From Posidonia oceanica (Eukaryota; Streptophyta; Magnoliopsida; Alismatales; Posidoniaceae), in assembly GCA_037176725.1 (NCBI GenBank), contig JAZBRS010000023.1:29321001-29385000 (forward strand): DNA of 64,000 nucleotides, written 5' to 3'. Numbering within the stretch: the stretch's first letter is position 1; every line of letters begins with the position of its first letter. The translations under genes and the position numbers were made by a program. The notes below the pieces were generated by a model. That model was not told the DNA's origin. It was given only the letters and a program-made list of their open reading frames with translations, and made no database searches. This document shows positions 34,351 through 46,661 of this stretch, in pieces.

Positions 34351-36079
34351 GTGTTTCGGCAAAATCTAACATTATGCTTGATAAACTGTCAAATTCTATT
34401 CACTTTTTATTGTTGATGCCACTACCAAGTCTAGTGGTTTATGGTTATTTTGGGATCATGGAATTAAAAATGATATTGTACATTCTTCTACTAACTATAT
34501 TTTTGCTTCAGTTTGTTCCATGGGAACCAAATAGTGGATGTTAGTTGCCCTCTATGGAGCATAAAATCTAAAAAAATAGAAAATCTGTTTGGTTGGATGT
34601 TCAAGACAAAATACTAGCTATTAGACTTCCCTGTGTGTGTATTGGGGATTTCAATGAAATTGAGAATTCTTCTAAAAAATGGGGAGGCAGGATTTTACGA
34701 TCTTCTCATATAACTAGATTTTAAACAAAATCTTGAAAACTGCCATTTGATTGATCTTGGTTTTGTAGGACCATCCCATACATGGTCTAACAGGAGGACT
34801 CTCAAGTTTCATATACGATAAATACTTAATAAAGGTGGATACTTCTTTTTCCTAATGCATTAGTTTTCTATTTACCTGCCACAGAATCAGACCACTGTCC
34901 AATACTACTGCAGCTTGAAGGAAAGTCAACATTCACAAGGAAAATGTTCAAACTTAAAAACATGTGAACTCTAGACAAGAATTATGGGTTTCAACTGCGG
35001 AAGGCTTGGTTTCAGAATTCTTTCAAAACTTCTTAGGATTTTTTTGGGTATAAGAGAAGAAAACAATTTACTCTTACTGCATGAAGTACTAATGGATAAG
35101 GAGGAAGTATATTGGGCTCAAAGGTCTAAGGAAAATTGGTTGCCTTTTGGTGATAGAAATACCAGGTTCTTCCATTCTTCCATTGTAAGTAAAAGAAAGA
35201 AAAATAAGATTTTATATATCAAGAATTTTTTGATTTGTGGACACATCTGATTTTCAATCTATTAAGAAATATTTTATTGAGTATTTTTCAAACTTGTTTT
35301 CTAGTGAGGGTTCTTTTAAATCTGTTGATATTTTTGCTCTAGATAACTCTATTTCTGCTATGGCTAATGCTAGAATTATATTTATTCCTTCTGAATCCGA
35401 GGTTATTGATGTTATCAAAGGTACGAAAAAAATAAATTTCTTGGTCCTGATGGCCTTTCTATTGAATTTTTTTCCACATGGTGGTTCACTATTAGGTTGA
35501 GGTAATGACTGTTATTACGAATTTTTTCTCTAGTAGGCTGATGCCCACTAATCTGAAACACACTTTTATTTCACTTATTCCTAAAAAAGATGTATGTGAA
35601 TCTCCTAATGATTTTAGACCTACTCGCCTATGTGATGCTTTATATAAAATAATTTCTAAGATCATTATTAACAGAATTAAAGCTTATCTATTTGATATTG
35701 TGAATGACGAACAATGTGTTTTGTTAAAGGTAGACAATTGTCTGATAACTATATTATTGTTCAAGAATGTTTTCATTCTATGAAAAGGGGGAGTGGAAGG
35801 AGATTTATGGCTCTAAAAACTGATATGGCTAAAGCTTATGACAAGATTGAATGGGATTTCCTATCTGAATCTTTATACATTTTGGGTTTCTCCTTTGAGA
35901 TTGTTACTCATTTTATACAATGTGTTACTACTACTTCCTTTTCTATTATTTTTAATGGTGTAGCTAATGGTTTCTTTAAGTAGAGGTTTATGACAAGGTT
36001 GTCCTCTTTCACCTAATCTTTTTATTATGATAACGTGTGGTAACATGATTATGAGAAAACATATTATTCACATAAGTAG

Positions 36080-36250
36080 TATTTTTGAAAAAGCTAGTTT
36101 CCATAGTTTTTTAAAAATCAAGGTTTTTTAAAGCTTTTATATATAGACGAGAAGTTGAATAATCTGGTGCAAAAAATCTTGTTTCGTTCAGCTTTTCAAG
36201 AATAAACGCTTTTTTTTGCAAAAGATGATCCCAATAATTGTTACCAAACA
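36080..36250. other. Insertion in LINE reverse transcriptase
   Basis: Non-coding sequence with AAAAAGCTAG and AAAGCTTTTATATATA words interrupts the RT region between NMIMRKH and the frame from about 36257. It may be a MITE; ends not determined. Confidence 0.4.
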
Positions 36251-37284
36251 TATCCTATGTGTATTGAATTGTTATATAGGTTTATTGATCATAGAACCAA
36301 TGTTGGTTCTTTTAAATGTTTTAAAGTTACTTGTGAGAGGCATTTTTTATCCCACCTTGTGTTTGTTGATGATCTCCTTTTTTTTAGTGAAGCTTCTTTG
36401 CAGTTGGCTAAAGAAACCAAGTTGATATTGCAAGATTTTGGACTATGGTATGGACAAAGCATAAATTTCTCTAAAAGTTAAGCTCATTTTGGGAGAAGGA
36501 TGGATCCCAAACTATAACAACCTATTTTAGGAGAATTAAATGTCAAATTGTTGAACCAAGATAAAGTTTACTTGGATCGCCCTTTATTCTGTGGGACGAA
36601 TAAATCAAAACCTTTAGTTTTATTGTTCATAAAGTTGAAAAGAGGATTAATATTTGGAATTCTATATATTCATCTCACTCTGGAGGAGAAGTTCTTATAA
36701 AATCTATCCATATTTTAATTCCAGTATTTTATTTTTCTACCTCACTTATTCCTATTGAGATTTGTAGGGATATTGATTCAACAATTAGAGATTTCTGGTG
36801 GGGCTTCAAAAAAGGATTGAGGTATATCTACTTAAAGAGTTCGGAATTTATTAAGTAAAGAACAAGGACTTGGATTTAAAGATATTCGTGATACTAACAA
36901 AGCTTTTGTTTTAAAATTAGGTTGGCGACTTCTTCCAGACCCTACTAGTTTATTGGCTAGAGTTTTGAAGGCCGAGTATTTCAAGAATGTGGATTTTAAA
37001 AACGTTGATGCCAGTAGAAATTGTTGTAGCAATTGGAAGAGTATTTTTACCATGAAGCACATTCTTCTACAAAATTGCAAACGGCTGATAAAGGATGGCA
37101 AAAATACAGATCTTTGGAGTGATTCTTGGGTGCCTGGTTTAGATGGAACTCTAGCCGAGTTTTACGAAAAGGAGCTGAAAGGATTTTATCCTGGGAGCCT
37201 CCAATTGAAAGTATCATCAAAATAAATGTGGAAGAAGGACTTTCTACAAAAAAAAGAAAAGAAAAAAAAGAGCTTGCATCACAA

Positions 37285-37740
37285 CAGTAGCCTCGAATCA
37301 TCTGGATAGTATTATAGCACTCTCGATCTATCAAGTCAACCACTGCTTGGTTCCCTTGACTGAGATACAAGCTATTAGACTCGGATTCCAGCTAGCTTCC
37401 TCAACTTCAGAGCAGGAGGTGTTAACAGTAATCGAAAGCGACGCCCTTCTCCCAGTGGAATGGATCAACAAAGTTAATTCTAAACGTCCATGGAATCTTT
37501 GGCATGCAATCAGAGAAACGACATTGAGTTCTAATCGTAAATTCGTCCTAAAACATGTGACAAGAGAACGGAACTTCAACGCAAATGGATGGTGTCGATG
37601 GGATTTAGTGAATGACATTCCAGGCACTTGTTCTGAGCCTTGTATACCCGATAAATTAGAGGTTAAATTACTATTTTGATGCAGGGACAGGTTTGGACTA
37701 CGTCCCTGTTACAACAAAAAGAAAAGAAAAGAAAAGTTAA
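37285..37740 (+). pseudogene. RNase H-like (RVT_3) tail of a LINE
   Basis: The frame 37347-37679 reads LTEIQAIRLGFQLA, VIESDALLPVEWIN, RPWNLWHAIRE and VTRERNFNANGWCRWDL, the plant RNase H-like domain found at the C-terminus of some plant LINEs and in stand-alone copies. An A/G-rich tail (AACAAAAAGAAAAGAAAAGA, 37710-37737) follows. The N-terminal part of the domain is missing. It may be the 3' end of a separate truncated LINE inserted next to the poly-A of the previous one, or the true tail of that element. Confidence 0.75.
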
Positions 37741-38409
37741 GGTGGTTGATGTTAGGGGTGCATGCACACGGTTCGGTTCGATTCGATTTTGACAAAAACC
37801 ATGAACCGATCCGTACCTATCGATTCTCATTATATTCGAATCGAATCGAATCGTATATGTACTTGGACCTAAACAAACTATCCAAAACCGTATATGCATA
37901 TAGGAAATAAAAAGCACAACCCAATACAGGAAGTTCATCATAGGCTTGACTTTCTAATTTTCTGTTTAATACAATATGAGTTGAATATAGAAAGATTGAA
38001 GTATGAGCAAGGAATATAACCCATATATTTTGTCTAAAGTATGACCCATGGTAAATAAGTTAATAATCTATTGTTGCGGCTTGAATACAGGAGCAGCCAA
38101 GCAGCCATGGTAGCTTTGCAATGAAATAAAACATCTACATCACCACATGTATCAAATAAAACATCCACATAATAGTCAGTTGAACATAATAATGAAATCT
38201 TGCAAATCAAACAAAAGTCACATGTATCAAATAAATTATCACATGTACCAAATAAATTGGTTCAACTCATACTTCAATCTTTCTTTCCTTTTGCTAATCT
38301 TCGTTAACTGCAAAGGAGAACATAATAATGTCAAATGTCAATTATCATAAACATATTTATCATTATTGAAATTATAAAAAAGATAAAGATAAATGAGAGT
38401 GAATTACCT

Positions 38410-40393
38410 GACATCTCAATTTTTTCAAGTTCTTCAAAATTTTCTTCAAGTTTAAGAGATGTGTCTCTTATCCAATCTTTTATGCATATCAAGCATTCCA
38501 CAAGCTTTAGAGTTAAGGAGCTTCTATATTGATTAAGTATACGACCACCTATGCTAAATGTTGATTTTGAAGTAACAGTGGAAATCGGAATGGCAAAAAC
38601 ATCTCTTGCAATGTGAGAAAGTATCTTTTACTTACTTGAGTTTACTTTCCACCAAATCAAAATGTCAAAAGAGACTTCTTCCTTTTCACAATTTTCACTC
38701 ATGTGCTTATCCAACTCTATTTTGAATTTTACATTCTCTTCCTCTTCTAATTTCTTTCGAAATGTCAATTTCAAAGATTTCATGTCATCCTCCTCTTGTT
38801 CAGCCATATCCATAGCTTGTGAATCCCCAACTAGTGTGGAAGGTATACTAACATTTGAATACTTTGCTTGATATTCTTTGTACAAAACTCTCAATGTGTC
38901 CTCCACATATTTCATTAACTCAATAACAGTTTCTTCATTATAAACAGTAGAAAAACAGAATTTAACATACTTTAACTTGAAATGAGGATCCAACAAAACA
39001 TAGCAACTAATACTTGTCAAAATTTTCTTTCATCTTTCGAGCCATTAAGCATAGACTTAGATCATTGCTATTGCACCAATCATTCAAGACCTTTTCAATT
39101 TTGAAAATCTCATCAAAGTAACAATTGGATGTGACATGCAAAGATGAAGACAATGTCTTAGTAGCATCAAAGAAATGCTTAAGAAACTTAGTGAGAATCC
39201 GTGCATTATTCTAATCTTCAGTAGTTGGGGGTGTTAACTTTAAGTCATGCACAAATTGTGTCTCTTCCTCCATCCTTTCAAATGCTTTTTGAAACTTTAA
39301 AGCACTTTCCAACATTAAGTAGGTAGAATTCCACCTTGTTGGCATATCAAGGCATAATCCTGCTTTAGATGTTATTCTTTCTTGTTCCATACATGTCTTA
39401 AATTGTTTAGCTCTAGTAGGAGAACTTCTAGCATATCTAACTACACCACGAATAGCATTGATTGAAGTTTGCACCTCATTCATGCCATCTTTAACAATCA
39501 AGTTTAAAATGTGTACACAACATCTAACATGAAAAAACTTGCCATCACAAATGAGCTTGCTCTTTTTTGAAAGATTTTTTTTCAAGTATTCTAAGGCAAC
39601 TTCATTAGAAGAAGCATTATCTACTGTTGCTGATATAACCTTTTCTATGTCCCAATCAAGAAGGCATAATTCAATTGTTTTACCAATCTCTTTACCATTG
39701 TAACCAAGAACCACACAAAAGCTTATGATTTTCTTATGAAGCTTCCATTCCTCATCAATGAAATGAGCTGTAAGACACAAGTAAAACATATTTTGTATTG
39801 AAGTCCATGTGTCAATAGTGAGGCAAATTCCTTGAGTAGACCTATTTAAAATTGGCTTTAACTTTGACTTCTCACTTTCATGAAGGTTCAAGACATCTCT
39901 AACAATGCTAGTGCGTGACAAAGTATTGAATTGTGGTTGTACAATAGCCATGAAATTCTGAAATCTAACACTTTCAGAAAATAGAAAATGCAATTCTTTC
40001 ATAACAATCATTCTAGTAAAAGCCTTTCTAGCTTTATCATTATCAAACTTTTAAGAAACTAGTTCTGTTTTCTCCACATCATTTGCATTGAATGCTAATG
40101 TTTTTTTTCTTCTTGTCTACCTTGTATTTTGAACATATTGTAAGATGTTTTTTTAGACTAGAAGTGGCAGTTAAAGTAGAAAATTCAGACTTGCAATAAT
40201 TGCATAATATCTTTTGCAATTTACCAGAAGCATCCTTTTCTCGTGTGAAGTGATTCCAAGCCTCAAACTTTTCCTTACTGGCTCTTTTCTTGCATACCTT
40301 AGTATCAGAACTAGTTGTGGTCACTGTCTCCTTTGTGTTCCCTTCTATGATTTGATTGTTGTTACTGACATTATTATCTCCAATGCTCACCAT
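38410..40393 (-). pseudogene. hAT transposase (BED finger, RNase H-fold core, hATC)
   Basis: Frame 40393-40079 holds a BED-type zinc finger (CNYCKSEF then LKKHLTIC) after a Lys-rich stretch. Frame 40011-39211 is the catalytic core: ICLTIDTWTS, VDNASSNEVALEYL, FFHVRCCVHILNLIVKDG and LDMPTRWNSTYLML, as in RICESLEEPER-like plant hAT proteins. Frame 39020-38628 continues (LLDPHFKLKYV), and the hATC dimerisation part (HIARDVFAIPISTVTSKSTF) follows to about 38410. Damage: TAA between VS and KFDND (about 40050), TAG after PPTTED (39211), a frameshift near 39020, and TAA after WWKVNSSK (about 38628). It encodes no complete transposase. Confidence 0.92.
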
Positions 40394-41329
40394 CTATTAT
40401 ATAAACAGAAACGAAAGCTACAAATTGCTTTAACAACAAAGTTATATAACATGAAATCAAAGTTACAAAACATGAAAACACTCTTCATCTAAATTGTAAA
40501 TAGCATATACATCACCTGAGTTGGTGAGGAAATGCTTTCAGACGATTCTATCCTGTCGTTATTCTTAAAACCTTTGTTCCACGACAAGTCGCCAATGGCA
40601 TCGAGGAAGACGGTGAAGAGTCTTCACTGAAGATTAAGACAATCGTAAATGGATGAAGACAAAAAATAAGAAAATAGATATAACATAAGAGAATCAAATT
40701 TGTGTTGTACCTAAGGATGGTAAACAATTTCTTGTGCTGTACCTAAGGATTGCAAAGTATTTGTTAGTTTTTACCTATATCAAAAATGCCATTTCTATCA
40801 CCAAGTTGTTCAAGTAGCCAAGCACAAGACTGAATCACTAAAGAGTAGTGAAGACTCACGACTCCCCTTGCAATAGTAGATGAACCAATATCTATGCCAA
40901 GCTGTTAAAACCTAGAAAGTTAATTAGAGGCAAGTAGGTATCTCCAGTACAAGCTTTCTTAGTGCTGCATCATACTTGTTGATAAAATGTTCTCCAAAAT
41001 GAAAAAGTAACACACCCATATACTTCTGAACCAAAAGGAAAAATAATTAAGTTACTTGCTTTAACCAAATAGAAGTGTGGAAAACAAATTTCAGTTTGCG
41101 TGCTGAAGCAGACGGCACGGAGCAGTGGAGCACTAGAGGAGATGATGGAGCAGACAGCATGCTGGAGCAGATGGCACGGAGCAGTGGGGCACTGGAGGAG
41201 ACGGCATTGGCAGCAGATCAGCTGACGGAGAAGTGGAGCACTGGAGAAGTGCCAGAGCCTGGAGTGCGGCAGATCGGCCGACGGAGAAGTGGAGCATTGG
41301 AGCAGACGACACAAGCACACAGCATGGTG

Positions 41330-41595
41330 GAGCACGGGCACTGGTCGCTGGAGTAGATCAGCATGCGGTGGAGCACGGGCACTAGTCGCTGGAGCAAATC
41401 GACGTGCGGTGGAGCACGCCATTGGTCGCTGGAGCAGATCAACGTGCGGTGGAGCACGGGCATTGGTCGTTGGAGCAAATCAGCGTGGTGGAGCACGGGC
41501 ACTAGTCGCTGGAGCAGATCGACGTGCAGTGGAGCACTGGTCACTAGAGCAGATCGACATGCGGTGGAGCACGGGCACTGGTCGCTGGAACGGTG
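41330..41595 (+). repeat. Minisatellite of about 41 bp in the hAT element
   Basis: About seven copies of a unit beginning GTGGAGCACGGGCACTGGTC and ending with GGAGCAGATCGACGTGCG; one copy is shortened to about 35 bp. Looser relatives (GGAGCAGTGGAGCACT words) occupy 41100-41300. It is GC-rich in an AT-rich element and produces spurious long open frames on both strands. Confidence 0.88.
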
Positions 41596-42896
41596 GAGCA
41601 GCTGGAGCCTGGAGGAGTGAAAATGTGAAATGGATAGGGTTTTAGGATTTGAGGATTAAAATGTAAAAAGCTTTTATATTACTTTAAATAAAAATGAATG
41701 GTGGAGATTTAAATTTAGTAGATGAAGGGTGGAGATGTAAAATATTTATATATATATAATATATTAATATATGGATCGGTTCGGTTAGCCATACCTAGAA
41801 CCAAGAACCGAACCACTAAGAATAGTTCCAAAATTTGAGAACCGAATCGAACCATTCAACAAATCAAAACCAAATCGAACCATCAAAAATGGTTCAATTC
41901 GGTTCGATTAATCGATTTTGACCGAACTGTGTGCACCCCTAGTTGATGTGCGTATATGGGTTGAACATAGTGAATAATCTCTCAAATTATATAGGTCCGA
42001 TATCTCGTAAGAAGAGAGGAACACCATCATCATCTACAACTCTATTTGTTTGGACCTTAATTATTTTGGAGACTACTAGTTGAATAGTACACTACCAATG
42101 CAATCTTGACACGTGGACTAAAATAAATAAATAATTAATTAATTGAGAAGAGAAAAAGACTAGGTTAGGTGAGATTACAAGATTATAGCGTGTCAGATCC
42201 TATTTGTTTTTTGAGGAATTCAATGCAGAACGTCTAAGGCAGCGTTTGTTTGCTGCTCTACCTGCTCCAGCTCTTGTTGGGAGCAAGATCAGAAAACAAA
42301 CCACACAACGCTAGAAATCCAGAGTCGCTCCAACAATCTGGATTGATACAGTAAATAAGGAGGGATTGAGGAGCGAGTGGTGGGGCGTTCCACGGGAGAG
42401 TTATTAACTCTATAGGTGTAAAGACCAATTTGTCCACAAGAAACTTGTATAATATCATTCCAACCAAGCAATAATTACACGTGAATGCCATTCTTTACTC
42501 TCTTCTCACCAACCATTCTCCCCTTTACCTGATCTCTGCCGACAACGCTGCCTTTACCTTTTGAGCTCCGCTAGCCGAATGAGAAGCTTCTCCTGGACGC
42601 CTCCGTCGAAATCGATTTGACAGGCGACGCAACAGCCTTCTCCACCGAGCGATCTTCTCCTGGACACCGATCACCGAGCGAACGACCTTCTCCTGGACAC
42701 CGATCTTCACTGAGCACAACCTTCTCCTGTCGACCAATCTCCGCCGAACGAACAACCTCTAGAAGATCTCGACCAAGCGAACAACATCCAGATCTCCGGC
42801 GACGCAACAGACGTTTACCTCCAGGTATTGTTTGTTAAATGGTTTTCCTATGTTAAATGGTTTTCCTTTGAGTCAGTATTTTTTGTTGTGTCGATT

Positions 42897-43180
42897 CTGA
42901 TTTTGTGCTTTCTAGGTGGATCTTCTTTTGATGTGTGAATATCTGTTTTCCTAGTTACAAAGCTATGCCCTAAATATTCCATGGGACTTCGTGATTCAAT
43001 AGATGTAGCATATGAATGCTTCAACTGATTTTGTGATTTTTGGGTGGATCTTCTTTTGATGTGTGAATATCTGTTAGTTACAAAGCTTATGCCCTAAACT
43101 ATCCATGGGACTTCATGATTCAATAGATGTAGCATATGAATGCTTCAACTGATTTTGTGATTTCTGGGTGGATCTTCTTG
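42897..43180 (+). repeat. Tandem repeat of about 125 bp, 2.2 copies
   Basis: Units share GGTGGATCTTCTTTTGATGT, GTGAATATCTGTT, CCATGGGACTTC and GATTCAATAGATGTAGCATA. A fragment of the same unit (CTATCCATGGGACTTCATGA) returns at about 44288. Confidence 0.9.
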
Positions 43181-43616
43181 TAACAATAATATGCCCAGTC
43201 TCTGTTCCATTTCCATCTACAACTGTTGCTTCCATTTCCTAATCATGCAAAACAAATAATTGACAATTTATGGTCAAACAGAAAAATGCCACATCTAACT
43301 ACATTAGAACAAACTAGTATATTTGACCTTATCATCTTTGATTTTCATCTCGTTAATCTCTTCAGGAAGTTTGTCCACTGACATTAGCATTTTCACTGGC
43401 TTTTGCAACACCAGTAGGGAAGATATTTATTCTATATTCACATGTGTCTTTTTCATTGATCATTTATGCCAACTTTCTTGTTTGACAATTATATATTAGA
43501 ATAGATGGAATGTAAGAGACCCCCTATAGTGTTGTCTTGATTTAAAGTGAATATCAAACATATTGATTAATCTAGTCATCTGAACTAGTCTTAAAACATA
43601 AAAGAAAAGAAATCTT

Positions 43617-44205
43617 GATTGGAATGTCAGATTACATCAAAATCAGCAAAGTTATTATTTATCATTTTATCCATGGATGAACTTGCAAGATATGACCAGA
43701 CAGTGCATTATGTGGTCACTTTTACATTTTTATCTCTTAGATTGGAATGTCAGATTACATCAAAATCAGCACCAAGTTATTATTTATCATTTTATCCATG
43801 GATGAACTTGCAAGATATGACCAGATAATGCATTATGTGGTCACTTTTACATGTTATCTCTTAGATTGGAATGTCAGATTACATCAAAAACAACACCAAG
43901 TTATTATTTATCATTTTATCCATGGATGAACTTGCAAGATATGACCAGATAATGCATTATGTGGTCACTTTTACATTTTATCTCTTAGATTGGAATGTCA
44001 AATTACATCAAAATCAGCACCAAGTTATTATTTATCATTTTATCCATGGATGAACTTGCAAGATATGACCAGATAATGCATTATGTGGTCACTTTTATAT
44101 TTTATCTCTTAGATTGGAATGTCATATTACATCAAAATCAGCACCAAGTTATTATTTATCATTTTATCCATGGATGAACTTGCAAGATATGACCATATAA
44201 TGTCA
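43617..44205 (+). repeat. Tandem repeat of 124 bp, five copies
   Basis: Copies start with GATTGGAATGTCAGATTACA at about 43617, 43743, 43867, 43991 and 44115. The last spacings are exactly 124 bp and the copies differ at only a few bases, so the expansion is recent. Each copy opens a 60-codon frame starting in the next; this follows from a unit length not divisible by three and does not indicate a gene. Confidence 0.95.
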
Positions 44206-44209
44206 TTAT

Positions 44210-45043
44210 GAATGATCACATTTATTAACAACCCTTTTTGCATGTGGTTGTAATGCATTTCTTTCTCTTAAAAGCTATGCACGAAACTATCCATGGGACT
44301 TCATGATTCAATAGTGTATGATTAAGCACATATTATAAAATATTGCCAAAAAAAAATGTGGGACTTACTTATGTATGATAAACATTACAAGCTTCTAGTG
44401 TTACTGACTCAAAAACTATTTCTTATATGGATACAACTTTACAGTTTCCAATAATCTAATCTAGTAACTCAATTGATACTTGAAGACGCTTCTGAATCCA
44501 AATGAGAGTGCACTGGTCATTTCTGGACTCCTACTGGATTATTTAGCAATGCACTGCAAAGTTTGCATGTTGTCATGAAAAGGGGGCATTATGCATGGGA
44601 CATATCATTCCAACTATTTTCTGTTTGTAAAAGACATTAATCAATTTCCAAAAATTCCAAAATGCTTGTCTTGATCTCTGCGATTTGCATCAAGCTGGCA
44701 TTGCTTCATGCAATGAAAACTTGATTCCCACATTCCAAGTTTGAATCAACCAGCATATGAAAGTAGTCGTTGATAATACATTTGTCTACAAGTATGATCC
44801 ATGATGCATCTCAAATATTATTTCCATTATGACCATACTATAAAATCTTGATCTCAGTATTGTTTGTACGATAAGGAATAGAATATCTTGATCTTAGTAT
44901 TGTTTGTTAAATGCTAGATTAGATCTTGATCCTAGTAATTTGCATCAAACTGGCATTCCTTTATTTTTCCAAAAATTCCAAATTAGTAATATTCTACATG
45001 TGTTGTGTGATATTTTGCAGCCCATTTTAGTCGCATATTAATT
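44210..45043. other. Non-coding part of the Harbinger element
   Basis: AT-rich sequence upstream of the transposase. CTTGATCTCAGTATTGTTTG and a near copy occur at about 44850 and 44889. A splice acceptor-like TTTTGCAG at 45013-45020 precedes the transposase ATG, so an untranslated 5' exon is possible. Confidence 0.5.
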
Positions 45044-46187
45044 ATGTTCACTATCGAAGACCTCTATGCTCTCAACCTAAGCAATGGTCTAGAACTAGAG
45101 GAAGAGTTTAAGTTGATTGCATTCCTTTACAATGAAATGAGGCATTGCTTTGAAGTGGCATTCCCACCTAGGAATGTGGTCCACAACGTCAGATTCACGG
45201 GTGGTGATATTGTCAACAACATGGTTAATGGGCATTGGAGGGTGTGTTTCGACAGCTGTAGAATGATGTCTGAATCATTTGTGAAACTCTGCACCATTCT
45301 TCGAGCAAGAAACCTATTATGTGACAGTCACTGGGTATCTTTAGAGGAGCAAGTGCGAATATTCCTACAAACATTAGGTCACGGTCATAAGAATAAGATC
45401 CTTCAACAAACCCTACAACACTCTAGGCAGACAATTAGCAAATACATTCATCGTGTGTTAGATGCAGTTATTGCTTGGGCTCCGGATGTGATATGTTCGA
45501 AGGAGTCCCTCAACACTACCCCAAGCTATATTACGGAACACCTAAATGGGAAGTTTATGCCATTCTTCAAAGATGCAATTGGTGCTCTAGACGGAACACA
45601 TATCCATTGTATTGTCGATAAGCACTCACACCTCGCTTATAGGTGTGGAAGGGATCCTCGGCACACAACCCAAAATGTCCTTAGTGTTTGTGATTTTAAT
45701 ATGAGGTTCACTTTTGCATCAGCTGGTTGGGAGGGCATAGCCCATGACTGTAAGGTCCTAATCCATGCACTTTCTGATCCCAGACATCACTTTCCTCACC
45801 CACCAGGAGGTTAGTAATTATATGTTAAACACATTTATGTATGTACTAGTCGTGGTTTTCACTCTAACTATTACTAACCTTAGAATATTTCTTTGAATAT
45901 CAGATAAATACTACTTAGTGGATGCTGAATACCCAAATAGGAAAGGGTACCTTGCCCCTTACCGTACAATAAGATACCATGTTGCTGCCTTTCAAGGCTC
46001 GCAGCCTAGAGGGAAAGAAGAACACTTCAATCACATGCATTCATCGTTGCGAAATGTGATCGAAAGGACTTTTGGTATTTTAAAGAAATGTTGGAATATA
46101 CTAAACTTCATGCCACCTTTCGATTTCCCTACTAAAGTGAGGATTGTTATTGCTTGCATGGTACTTCACAATTTTATTATCAAGTAG
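45044..46187 (+). CDS. PIF/Harbinger transposase (DDE_Tnp_4), two exons
   Basis: Cuts and joins the element at TTA sites in the nucleus together with the Myb-like ORF1 product. Exons are 45044-45809 and 45904-46187; GT-AG intron, phase G|AT. All three catalytic positions are seen: Asp in GALDGTHIHC, Asp in YYLVDAEYPN (with GWEGIAHD before the intron), Glu in NVIERTFGILKK. An N-terminal helix-turn-helix-like part (LHSRQTISKYIHRVLDAV type) precedes them. The frame ends with TAG at 46185-46187 after HNFIIK. The same frame then reads RLTNEVLEEVDIDE, like the acidic tails of relatives, so the TAG probably truncates the tail; the catalytic core is unaffected. About 350 codons, slightly short for the family. 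Confidence 0.85.
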
Positions 46188-46449
46188 CGATTAACGAATG
46201 AGGTATTAGAGGAAGTTGACATTGATGAGACTGTTGTGGAACCTGAGCCAGAGACAAAAAAACGTCGAAAGTGAGGACCCTGTGAACTTGGATAAAATCG
46301 ACATGGCTATCATCCAGGATAATATAAAAGATCATATTCACATGGCTCGTACTGGAAATTAGACTTTGGGTGAATTTGTTGTAAAATACCAATCAGACAT
46401 TGTAAAATACCTTTTGACCATGGGATATTTTGGTCTATGAGTCATATTT

Positions 46450-46640
46450 TTGTTGTATTTATCTTTGGCCATGACAGCTTTTGTTGTATTTTGCTGTGGT
46501 TATATGGCATTTTTTTTTTTGTATTTATCTTTGACCATGACATCTTTTGTTGTATCTTGCTGTGGTTATATGGCATCTTTTTTTGTTGTATTTAGCTTTG
46601 GTTATCAAGGTCATATTTTGTAGTATCTAGCTTTGACATA
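46450..46640 (+). repeat. Tandem repeat of about 75 bp, 2.5 copies
   Basis: TTGTTGTATTTATCTTTG, GACCATGACA and TTGCTGTGGTTATATGGCAT recur between the two Harbinger genes, with T-runs of varying length. Confidence 0.85.
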
Positions 46641-46661
46641 TGGCTTATTTGTATGGCCTAA

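Larger units (their letters stand above)
33997..37275 (+). pseudogene. Second L1-type LINE, ORF2 remnant
   Basis: The ORF2 start MIILSWSSRGMGTSS is at 33997. The endonuclease motifs CIGDFNEIE (about 34640) and ESDHCPILLQLEGKS (about 34890) are recognisable. RT is present with FISLIPKKDVCESPNDFRP (35555-35620), MALKTDMAKAYDKIEWDFL (35806-35862) and a catalytic box changed to FVDDLLFF at about 36361-36384. The 3' part (36830-37220) matches the L1 region after RT. An A/G-rich tract at 37250-37272 could be a poly-A remnant. Two insertions interrupt it (about 34104-34350 and 36080-36250), besides stops and frameshifts. No target duplication was found. Confidence 0.82.
37753..41941 (-). mobile_element. 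hAT DNA transposon with decayed transposase
   Basis: GTTGATGT stands at 37745-37752 and at 41942-41949, an exact 8-bp target duplication. The inverted ends read TAGGGGTGCATGCACACGG at the left and, on the minus strand from the right, TAGGGGTGCACACAGTTCGG. Subterminal regions of both ends are crowded with GGTTCGGTT, CGATTCGA and GAACCGA words, likely transposase-binding repeats. The minus strand carries a BED zinc finger, transposase core and hATC region. A GC-rich minisatellite sits near the right (5') end. Length 4.2 kb is normal for an autonomous hAT, but the coding sequence has stops and a frameshift. Confidence 0.93.

Noticed and set aside
41075..41645. Overlapping frames with Trp/Ser- or Cys/Leu-rich repeats
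   Set aside because: Readings of the 41-bp minisatellite of the hAT element.
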